Source of the DNA: Physocladia obscura
Lineage: Eukaryota > Chytridiomycota > Chytridiomycetes > Chytridiales > Chytriomycetaceae
Direction: 5' to 3'
DNA: 13,096 nt
Assembly: GCA_027596945.1 (NCBI GenBank)
Contig: JADGJH010000928.1
Location: 1-13,096, forward strand
This document shows, one piece after another, positions 1 to 9,248 of this stretch (position 1 is the first letter of the stretch; each line of letters begins with the position of its first letter). The notes beneath the pieces are model-generated. The model worked only from the letters and a program-made list of their open reading frames with translations, was not told where the DNA came from and did no database searches. The position numbers and the translations under genes are program-made.

Positions 1-1493
<1,493 letters not shown>

Positions 1494-1520
1494 ATTGCCT
1501 TTTTGCTTTGCCAGTCTACT

Positions 1521-1526
1521 AATAAA
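1521..1526 (+). terminator. AATAAA poly(A)-signal candidate of the RIX7 gene
   Basis: A canonical AATAAA hexamer lies 27 bases after the RIX7 stop codon and 18 bases before the next ATG. It is the only such hexamer in this 51-bp gap. If used, cleavage 10-30 nt downstream would fall on or just inside the start of the following gene. Its use is inferred. Confidence 0.5.
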
Positions 1527-1544
1527 TCTATTTTTGGAAAGGAG

Positions 1545-4081
1545 ATGGATAACCCAACTGTAATTATTGGTGGATGGATAGTTCTGTCCATTATAGTAGC
1601 AGTTTACAACAATCATATAGTTCACAATCTGCGATTTCGTGAGTACAGATCGCACCTCTTTAGTTTATACGCTTATTTAAAATCAGCTTTCCCAATATTT
1701 TTGGCCACTGTCAACCTGCTGTTCTCCACTATCGTCACAAAGATATTAAAGCACTCGACTTTGCTTCTTGATGGTGCAAAGAGTAGGAGGATGACTTGGT
1801 CTTTTTACCGAACCGCAATAGTTCCTGTCAGTCTCTTTTATGCCTTGTCATTGGCCCTTTCGCATACCAATGACAGTTTCTCAGCGATCCCGCATTTGAA
1901 AACGATAAAGGTTATAATTATTGATGATTATGGCGAAACTGCCTATTATTTTAACTCTCATTCGCAAAAAAGGCAGTATCGCCGCTAGCTGTTCTTCTTA
2001 TTGCGTATTCGCTTTCAATTGAAAAGCTAAATGTTTTGACTCTTGGAAAAGTATCCATTGCCGTTTTTGGAATGATTATAGCTGTTTATGATGGCGGACA
2101 TGAGTTTGTGGTTATTGGATTTCTGTTTGAATCATTGGCAATCGTGGTAGACGCGACTTGGCTTGTTCTGGTTGAAAAACTTATGAAAGAGCATGACGTT
2201 GATCCCCTTGTTGCTTTTTATTACATTGCTCCCGTTGGTGGCACCTTGAGCTTCGTTTTTTTTTGCTTTGCTGAACTTAGCACCATAACATTTCAAGATA
2301 TTGACAGAGTGGGATCTTTTATTTTGCTCAGCAACTTTTGTCTCTTTTTTTTCTTGAATGTTACTGTCATATTTTTGGTAACTTTTTTTGCTTTTATTAT
2401 TATTGTTATTATTATTATTACTATTTACCATTATTTTTCTTTGGAAAAATAATTGATGACAGATTCGAAAAGCATCGTCGCTTGTTCTCAGTCTTTCGAG
2501 AATCTTGAAAGAAATTCTCATTTTTCTTTTTTCGTTTACAATTTGGACAATGAATGTCTCTGTTAGTCATGCATTTGGATACGGAATTGCGGCGATTGGT
2601 CTTTTTTGGTACAAGCAATCCGAAATTTCTACAAAATATATTCTAGTATTATTTGTTGCTCTGAACGTGTTCACGACCATCACAATATTTCCAATTCAAA
2701 CTGACCCTATTCACGCAATTCAACAATCAATCAAGTCGTCCGCATTGGGCAGCTTTCTCGATAACGAGACTATTTTCAACGTGACGATATCGAATGAGAA
2801 AAAATTCGATAATATTGCAATGACGCATGATCAATGCCAAACCTCTTTTCCACGATTGTACCAAGAGGCTGACCGAAGCTGGAACTACTATAAAAAACGC
2901 GGTATTTCCAAAACGGATTTGGACGCACTGAGTAAAGAACAAAATTTGAGAGTTGTGATCCAAGACAACAAGGTGAAAGAAAAATAATCGTATGTTTTTG
3001 AACCCTTTATATAAACCTAAAAGAAATGCGACAGGTATATATCAAAGCATTTGAAAATGGCATCAACACACGAACAAAGTCTGTCGCAGCTGCAATTCAC
3101 GAAGTTGTTATGATGTCTCCGGAGCCAATTCCCGACAGCGAATTTGTCCTCAACACTGATGACAGGGGAACGGACAAGCCTGGAATGTGGGCTTTGGCGC
3201 GTCTGGAAAAAGATGAAACTATATGGCTGTATCCTGATTTTGGGTTCTATTCATGGCCAGAGGTTGGTGTCGATTCTTATGATACTGTGCGAGTGGAAGC
3301 TTTGGAGGTTGAAAAATCGATTCATTTGAGTGGAGGTGAAAAAAAGAAGATTGATAAATTGCTTTGGAGGGGTGCGGCTATGACTGATTTGCGCAAGGTT
3401 TGGTTTTTATTATTATTATTATTATTATTTGAACGACAAATGATTGTTAGAAACTATTGACGATGAAAGATCAGCCATGGGCTGATTTTCAAGAAATTGA
3501 TTGGGACTGCATAGAGAAACATGAGACGTCTGGTAATTGCAAGGATCATTCCGATTTGAAGTCTATTCCAGAGCATTGTAATTATAAGTTTTTGATGCAA
3601 ACTGAAGGATGGAGCTACTCTGGACGCATGAAGTTATTTGCCTCAATTTTTTTCCTTTTTTTCTTCTGTCATTGATGTTTGTTTCTCTTTTAGATTCTTA
3701 ATGCAGTGTCGGTCAGTAGTTGTTATTGACAAGCTCGAATGGATTCAACATTTCCATCATCTATTTGACTACAATCCAAAATCTTTTCATCAAAACGTCG
3801 TCCTTGTTCCGTCACCTCTTGAAGTCAAACTTCCTGATATAATGAAAGAATTGCGGAACAATAGGACGCACAGTGAACTCATTGCAGAAAATAGTTGGAA
3901 TCTTTTACGTCAACAGTATTTGAGCCCAGCGGCAACTGCTTGTTACTGGCGATATCTGATTTCTCGGTATGCGGATGTTTTGACTTTTAAACCATCATTG
4001 GAATTTGAAGGGAACGATGGGAAATTGCATAAAGCCGTTCCTTACAGCAGTTTTATGCTCCTGGGAAGAGTTGGATTGTAG
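1545..4081 (+). CDS. Fusion protein: TPT/nucleotide-sugar-type transporter + GT90 (CAP10-like) glycosyltransferase
   Basis: Seven exons, 1545-1638, 1687-1910, 1973-2377, 2463-2972, 3035-3397, 3451-3632, 3694-4081, sum to 2166 nt and give an uninterrupted 721-aa product. Residues 1-295 are a triose-phosphate/nucleotide-sugar transporter domain: TIKAVSP (104-110), YYIAPV (189-194), NVTVIFLIRKASS (234-246), LKEILIF (256-262) and the GYGIA..GLFWYK end. An extra hydrophobic segment (about 299-317) and two sequons (N342, N347) follow. From C366 comes a GT90 domain: CQTSFPRLYQEADRSW, RVVIQDNKVYIK, NTDDRG (D453/D454, candidate catalytic acid by analogy with POGLUT), WRGAAMTDLRK (522-532) and RMKFLMQCRSVVV (591-603). 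GT90 enzymes transfer xylose or glucose in the secretory lumen. Ten transporter helices plus one more would put the GT90 part in the lumen; that topology, the Golgi site and a coupled role are inference. Start: the first ATG in frame, opening the first helix. Confidence 0.9.
1639..1686 (+). other. 48-nt intron, multiple of three, no in-frame stop
   Basis: This is the first intron of the transporter-GT90 gene, gtgagt...aaatcag. Removing it restores RFPFPIFLATVNLLFS, the expected TPT helix sequence. Retaining it would add 16 residues without changing frame or creating a stop, so both forms are translatable. Splicing is favoured by family conservation. Confidence 0.75.
2393..2420 (+). repeat. 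(TTA)n microsatellite inside an intron
   Basis: About nine ATT/TTA triplets with one G interruption lie inside intron 2378-2462 (gtaact...gatgacag) of the transporter-GT90 gene. The tract sits between donor and branch/acceptor region, so length change would alter only intron length. Confidence 0.85.
3407..3429 (+). repeat. (TTA)n microsatellite inside a second intron of the same gene
   Basis: A pure ATT/TTA run of about 7.5 units lies in intron 3398-3450 (gtttgg...ttgttag) of the transporter-GT90 gene. It makes up nearly half of this 53-nt intron. If read as coding it would give a poly-leucine run, which does not fit the GT90 family, so the intron call is preferred. Confidence 0.85.
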
Positions 4082-4385
4082 GTCAATGTAGTTCAAATTT
4101 AAATAGATTTAATAACTGTATATTTTTGTTCTTTGAAATTTAAAACGATGAAGACGCCACAAGCTAATTTATAATTTTTCACAATTAACATTTAATTTAA
4201 CGGCAAAAGAAATCTGCAGTTTCAGTAAAGCACGTACGTAACTTCAGTATTTACATAACTTTTATAATTGGCTGTATTACAATGAAGAATTTTTTATTGT
4301 TAAAACCCCATTTTTGTGTATATGAGTGATTTCGATTTTGAAAAGTTTGATCACAAACGCCGTGATTTAATCTCAACAGGTTACT
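4082..4385. other. Convergent 3' intergenic region
   Basis: This 304-bp AT-rich gap lies between the stop of the transporter-GT90 gene (+) and the stop of the beta-lactamase-like gene (-). I see no ORF or RNA gene in it. It keeps several CpG dinucleotides (for example around 4147, 4200, 4233-4238 and 4358-4362), unlike the two CpG-poor tracts elsewhere, and serves here as an ordinary intergenic reference. Confidence 0.7.
4293..4298 (-). terminator. AATAAA poly(A)-signal candidate of the beta-lactamase-like gene
   Basis: Reading the - strand, AATAAA occurs 87 bases after the TGA at 4388-4386. It is the best match to a poly(A) hexamer on this side of the gap. Use is inferred. Confidence 0.4.
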
Positions 4386-6206
4386 TCAATCATCTCTTGA
4401 AAATAAAACCGGATCCACTCCATCTTCAGCAAAATCAATGACAAAAACATCACATCCGCCATTGATAAACTCAAGCTTCCAGTACGGTGCTTCGAAATCT
4501 CTAACAGCAATTTCCGGAATTTCGAAAATCCCCCATGAATCATATTCCCAATGCCCAATAGTCCCAAACAAAAATGCGGGGTTGTTTACATAATTGTTCC
4601 ACCAAAAATTAAAAAGTTTTGAACTTTCATCATGAGGTTTGAGCAAAATGGTACCATATCCTAAGTTCGTAAATGATCCACTGTATCTTACAAAGTTATG
4701 CCGCGGTTGCGTACCAGGAGTTTTTGAATCAATTATTTTCTGACGCAATTTTCTTTTTGATTCTTCCAATTCAGCCATTTGCATCTTATAGAATTTAGCC
4801 CAGTCAAAATTAATACTGCTAAAAAGCAACCTATCAGAAATTGTGTTTGAAATTGTAATGGCAGCCTTGCTTGAATCCATATTCGTTAACACAATAATTG
4901 CCATATCATGGTCGGGAAATGTTGTAAGTTGTGCCGAGTATCCCAGAGTTGATCCAGAATGATGAATACGGGGAGTACCGCGATAAGAATCAAGGAACCA
5001 ACCAAGGCCATAGTACTCAAACTGAACAGGATTATTGGGAATAATTGGTTTTCCCAGTGATGTATGCGGTGTTACAACCATATTGAATTGTTTTTTCGAA
5101 ATCAACTGCGTTCCATTTTTCAAAGCTCCACGTCTGTTGAATACAGCAACCCACTTAGAAACTGGGATTAAAAGAATAGACTTTCAGAAATCACTGCTTC
5201 AATAATTTTTTTTGATACTCACGATCTTCAACACTCGATATTATTGATCCGGCTGGCCTTGGGCCATTGCATCTGTACGTTTGATTATAATGCTCATATT
5301 CAACAGCCTTTCCTCCAATATTCCGAAATCCTTTCGAGTGATTACTGCTTTCTTTCATTGCTTTTGGATCGACAATAGAATTAGTCATGCCCAAAGGCTT
5401 TAATATCCGTTCCGTAACAAGCTTTTCCCAAGTCTCATAGGAAGAAATATTTGCTGCCAAGATGCCAGCCAAATTGAACATGTTGTTTGAATATTGAAAT
5501 TTTGCCCGCAATTGAGCAGAAGGTTGAATATACTGAAGGCGCTCGTTTATATCATCAAATGACGGCCAAATCCATTGCAGCTGATTATGGAACGGAAGAC
5601 CCTAATAATTTTTTTTTTAATCGGTTAGGTATTTGATTCTGAGAAAAAATGTATTTGCAGGTTTCCAAACCGTTCGATGAGACATGATATCAATGAAATT
5701 TGCTTCTATTGTAGTGATAGGGTCATAGAATTTGATTTTTGGATTCAAAACGCTGATGGGCGTGTCCCATTCAAATTTTCCTTCATCCACAAGTGTTGCT
5801 GTCGCAAACGAAGTGAATGCCTAATAATTAAAACCGATTTACAAGCTTTTCTTTTACTCTTTAATTAGAATCATACCTTCGTTGTTGAGCCGACCTGGAA
5901 CAGTGTTTGAGGGGTAACAGCCTCCTGCTTACTATTTCTGATCCCAAATCCACTTGAATAAACCAGGTTTCCGGCGCGAACTACTCCAACTGCAACGCCG
6001 GGAACATTCCACTGGATGCGAATTGCGTCTATTTCTGTGCTGAGACGATCCCAGTTGCTTTTGGATTCGTCGAAATCGTTTCGTACTGATAACGTCAGCA
6101 CAAAAATCCTCCAAAAAATCGAAGCGATTGCCAAAGCAGTGAGAGTAATTGTTAATACCGTGTGTATTTTGATTGGAATCCGGTGATGCTGATCTGTCAG
6201 CTTCAT
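4386..6206 (-). CDS. Membrane-anchored serine beta-lactamase-like / PBP-like hydrolase (Beta-lactamase family PF00144)
   Basis: Four exons, 6206-5877, 5820-5671, 5601-5223, 5161-4386, total 1635 nt and give 544 aa. The family contains class C beta-lactamases, DD-peptidases, esterases and eukaryotic LACTB-like proteases; all use an acyl-enzyme serine. The three signatures are all present: SxxK as S107-T-T-K110 in VGSTTK, YxN as Y197-S-N199, and H354-S-G356 in IHHSGSTLGYS, the counterpart of KTG. Supporting segments are VPGVAVGVV, VDEGK..WD, DIMSHRTGLP (rebuilt across an intron), and LKPLGM. Residues about 15-36 form one hydrophobic helix, probably a signal anchor. The C-terminal 130 residues (YSGSFTNLGYGT onward) resemble the beta-rich domain often found after this fold. 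Introns start gtatga, gtttgg and gtgagt. The ATG at 6206 is the first in frame; the codon at 6215 is GTG and is not used. The substrate cannot be told; LACTB-like peptidase or esterase is as likely as lactamase. Confidence 0.92.
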
Positions 6207-6241
6207 TTTGTTCACCCAATTTTATAATTAAATATTTAATA
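6207..6241 (-). promoter_or_regulatory. 35-bp gap between two co-oriented genes, with ATTAAA and TTATAAAA
   Basis: Read on the - strand, ATTAAA begins two bases after the TrmO-like stop (6240-6235), and an AT-only stretch with TTATAAAA lies about 15-22 bases before the next ATG at 6206. There is no space for a conventional separate promoter and 3' UTR. The ATTAAA may be the upstream gene's poly(A) signal; the TATA-like string is too close to the ATG for a normal TATA box unless the leader is almost absent. Confidence 0.4.
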
Positions 6242-7364
6242 TTACAAATATTGGTTGAGAGGTTGTGTCAAATCTGAGCGTAGTACTTCGGCACCAGTCA
6301 CAACAACAGAGTTTGATTTACTGTCATCTGTAAAATGATAATGAATTACAATATCGCACAGGGTAACGCGATATGCTGTAAACTTTGGATCTGCCCGCTC
6401 TCGCGTTGAACGGAAATCCAGCATCATATTCTCGACAATAAATTGCAGAAAAAGATCTACTGAGGGATACAAAGAAATCGAATGGGTTACTACTCCGCCT
6501 CGCTGTTTTTTCAATGCAACCGCGGTAAACACTCCGGCTATTTGCTCTTTCGCTGTGTCTGAAAGCACAACTGAATCAACTGAAAGCGGCTCATGGTTTT
6601 CTGCGTCTTTTGTGACCCACGGCGGCGCGTAATGTTCCGTTGACTCTTGCAGCACGCGTTCTGTCACAAGAGAAGTCGGTGTATCGCTGAAAGCTACATA
6701 CGGTTTGATGTCAATCACAGGAGTTCCGTGCACCAAGTCGAGTCCTTGAAATAAAATCCATCCGTCGCTTACGTTAACTTCAATAATCCGACCAAGCGAA
6801 AGGCCAACCGGTGCCGGCCGGTGTGGTGTCCTTGTCGAAAATACGCCAACAGATGCGCCGTTAAGTCTTGGCGGCTTGATTGTCCCTTTGAATTGCGATT
6901 TGTGAACTGATATTTTACCCAATTAATACGTCTTCACTTTACTAATTTAAAAGCCGTAAAAATCAAGCTCAACTGTTTGTATTTTGATGAAAGTGGAATA
7001 TTATCCACGCGTGTGAAAACTCTGACAGAGCCTGCAGCGATGATTTGGGAATCGATTTCTGGAGTACAAGACGTGCTTTTGCAGAAGGAACGAGAGAGGG
7101 TTGGCGCGGAGTTCCGTTGCGCGTGGAGTATGGCGAAGTAATGTGTCCGATAATTGCAACTCGGAGAAATGCTTCGTCTGAGTCAACATCGGCGATTTCC
7201 GCTTGCTTTGCTGCTTGTTGCCTTGCGCCCAATGCAATCTGCATTTTGATTCGCCCATCGCGTTCACTTTTTGCCGTGGCTTCAGCTTTGGCAAGCGATC
7301 GGCGGAGAATCAAATACGCGGCAAATGCTCCGAAAGCAACGGCGCTGAGTGTTTGAAAAAGCAT
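6242..7364 (-). CDS. TRMO: TrmO-type tRNA (adenine(37)-N6)-methyltransferase (TSAA domain)
   Basis: The enzyme family uses S-adenosylmethionine to methylate t6A37 of tRNA to m6t6A. Two exons, 7364-6974 and 6906-6242, give 351 aa; the 67-nt intron starts gttgag and ends atcag. Visible motifs: NGTPRQPS (83-90), FSHAWIIFHFHQN (116-128), then across the splice PPRLNGASVGVFSTRTPHRP (142-161), GLSLGRI, and GTPVIDIKPYV. These are the TSAA-domain hallmarks of human TRMO (C9orf156) and bacterial TrmO. A C-terminal extension ends with YRVTLCDIVIHYHF. I start at the ATG at 7364, which places a hydrophobic helix at residues 2-20 followed by RR and a charged Ala/Lys/Glu-rich stretch. An in-frame ATG at 7457 would add 31 mostly hydrophobic residues. 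The anchor is unusual for a tRNA enzyme. The next gene follows 35 bp after the stop. Confidence 0.93.
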
Positions 7365-8467
7365 GAAAACAAAAAAGAAAAAAATTGAGACCAAGTTCAC
7401 CCTGACACCATTTATCAAGATACTCAGAATGCAACACAACATGACACAATGCCGCATATATTAGTGGAAGGTGAAATTTTGGCAGCTAATGGTGAAAAAC
7501 TGCAGGATGTATCAAAGACAAGATTAAAGGCATTGTGATACTTGAAAATGATCATCAATACCATTTGAACAATGATCCTATTACTGTTAATTAGTTGGGA
7601 TTATTTTTTGAAAGTGTTCAGAGGAGCAAGAAGTAGTCTTTTGAACTGGTAAATAATAATGGTCATTGAATTTTGCTGATTTATTTAACTGGTATTTAAC
7701 ATAGTTCAGGAGAGTGTCATTGCAATCAGCAAAAATAATTCTTGGTCAAGAATGAAGAGATATTTACTGCAATAATCCAGCAGCTTTGCAATGCCAATCC
7801 TGATAGGTAAGCCTAAGATTTAACAAAAATGGCAAAAAAAATAATTTGTCACCTTTGTGTGTTGTTGCAAAGAATTGATAAACAACAGTGATTACAGAGA
7901 AAATTGGGCAAAATAAGACAATCCAAAAAAAATTATTGACAAAACATTTGACAGCAATTGTTTTTGAATTGCTTTCCTTAAACTTAAAATTGGGAGTTTT
8001 CATTTATCAAATTCAAATGAAACTTTGTGAAAAAATACCATGTTAATATGCTCCAATCAATAGAATTCAACTTGTTTGTGAATTTCATAATGTCAGCATC
8101 TCAAGCATGAATAGCATATCACTCAAGTGTCTTCCAGGTAAGTTCCACCTTATGAACTATTTGCCACAGCTCCAATGTCACTGAAATGCGACCTGTGCTT
8201 CATCCAAAAAAGATAATGGATGTTGAGTAAAAAATTCAACAAGACAAAATTGCTGAATAGCTGAGAATTTCCTGTGAATCATCTTTCACAGCTTCTCAAG
8301 TTCTTGTTTGATTTGAACTGAGTAATACAGTTACTAATTTTTGCAATTCACCTTGGACATCATGTTAATACAGTGGAAGAAATAGTTGTACATAATGTAC
8401 ACTCAGGTGTTCTCTGATACATAGTTGGATGTCACCTGCACTTAAAGTTGTTTTTTGCTGTTCTTTC

Positions 8468-8489
8468 AAATTTTTCAATTTGAAAAAAA
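8468..8489. repeat. Short imperfect inverted repeat
   Basis: AAATTTTTCAA is followed directly by TTTGAAAAAAATT, so the strand can fold back on itself. The stem is AT-only apart from one C-G pair and has no U-run or context pointing to a terminator. It may simply reflect low-complexity sequence. Confidence 0.35.
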
Positions 8490-9068
8490 TTGACAATATT
8501 GGGTACTCTTTGGGAATATTTTAAATTTTGCAAAAGATTTTCACTTTCTTCAATTTCACTGGCTCTCCTCCAGATATTTAGCACATTTTCCGCGACAGAA
8601 ACTAATATTTACTTGTAACTTAGCAACAAAAAATGTTTCAATATTCTGCTTTTTTAAGTTTCTGCTTTCTAATAAAAAATTCAAATGTTACTTCTGTCAG
8701 GAGAAAGTAAAACATGCAAGAAATATAAACTGACAAATTCAAGTATTGGACTTCAAAATTGACTGTCTGGTAATTTTCTGAAGAAATTGAAAGATTAAAA
8801 AAATTGAATTTTTTGTTTTTCCAAACTGTAAATGAGCCTAGTCATATTTTTTGTAGGAAAAGGGCTTAAAATCATTGATTTCAAGGTCACTGTCAAGATT
8901 TGGCAGAGGTTGAGGAACTAATCTAATTAAATACCATCACTCACAAATGATCAGAAAGACTTTGATGAGAAAATTTTTTTTTGAGGTAATTGATGACTTT
9001 TTGATTTGAAAGTTCTGCTTTGGAGTCTTTGTGAGCATGAAATGTGCAGTGGAGGAATTTGCAATAAC

Positions 9069-9090
9069 TTCCCGCCAAATATCCCGCTTT
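9069..9090. promoter_or_regulatory. E2F-like site TTCCCGCCAAA followed by a second CCCGC
   Basis: TTCCCGCCAAA at 9069-9079 matches the textbook E2F site (TTTCCCGCCAAA) at 11 of 12 positions, and a second core, ATCCCGCTTT, follows at 9081-9090. The pair lies about 160-180 bp upstream of the ATG at 9249. Its two CpGs are the only ones between 8594 and 9275, so this string has survived in a tract that otherwise lost CpG. Early-diverging fungi are reported to keep E2F factors. Function as a promoter element is inference. Confidence 0.45.
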
Positions 9091-9248
9091 AATAACAACC
9101 TCTTCAGTTTTCTAAGAATATTGTCTCCTTCAGCTTTCTAATGTAATACAGTAAAATAAGGTTTCAAATGTAAGATAGCAAAACAAGTTTTCAAACAATG
9201 CCAAAAATCTCTGTGTCACTGCAAAATTTTTTTTCAAAATTCAATTGT

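Larger units (their letters stand above)
7458..9248. other. CpG-depleted, AT-rich 1.8-kb desert with decayed coding-like patches
   Basis: No intact gene is seen. By hand count only five CpG dinucleotides lie between 7455 and 9274 (8189, 8591, 8593, 9073, 9085), while neighbouring genes and the other intergenic gaps are CpG-normal. Short open patches on the - strand, for example about 8620-8440 and 8510-8346, are broken by stops and frame changes, as expected for decayed genes or transposon debris. The + strand start of the patch holds a 27-codon ORF (7449-7532) that also soon stops. I cannot assign a family. The sharp compositional edge on the left coincides with the TrmO upstream ATG, and on the right with the first exon of the next gene. 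Confidence 0.7.

Noticed and set aside
2378..2452. Poly-hydrophobic continuation of the transporter exon to a stop at 2452
   Set aside because: It reads a TTA microsatellite as Ile/Leu/Phe. Splicing at 2377/2463 restores NVTVIFLIRKASS, the expected TPT sequence, in phase.
7045..7356. 103-codon + strand open frame opposite the first exon of the TrmO-like gene
   Set aside because: The - strand carries clear TSAA-domain motifs there; the + frame starts with no context and is composed of mirror codons.
7449..7532. 27-codon + strand ORF starting MPHILVEGE
   Set aside because: It looks codon-like but stops quickly, overlaps the alternative TrmO start on the other strand, and has no identifiable homology.
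7764..8003. 79-codon - strand frame in the CpG desert
   Set aside because: Hydrophobic, AT-driven composition, no recognisable motif, and flanked by stops; treated as part of the decayed tract and not a gene.
8388..8400. GTACATAATGTAC palindrome in the desert
   Set aside because: A 13-bp palindrome is expected by chance in AT-rich DNA and has no partner site or nearby gene start.
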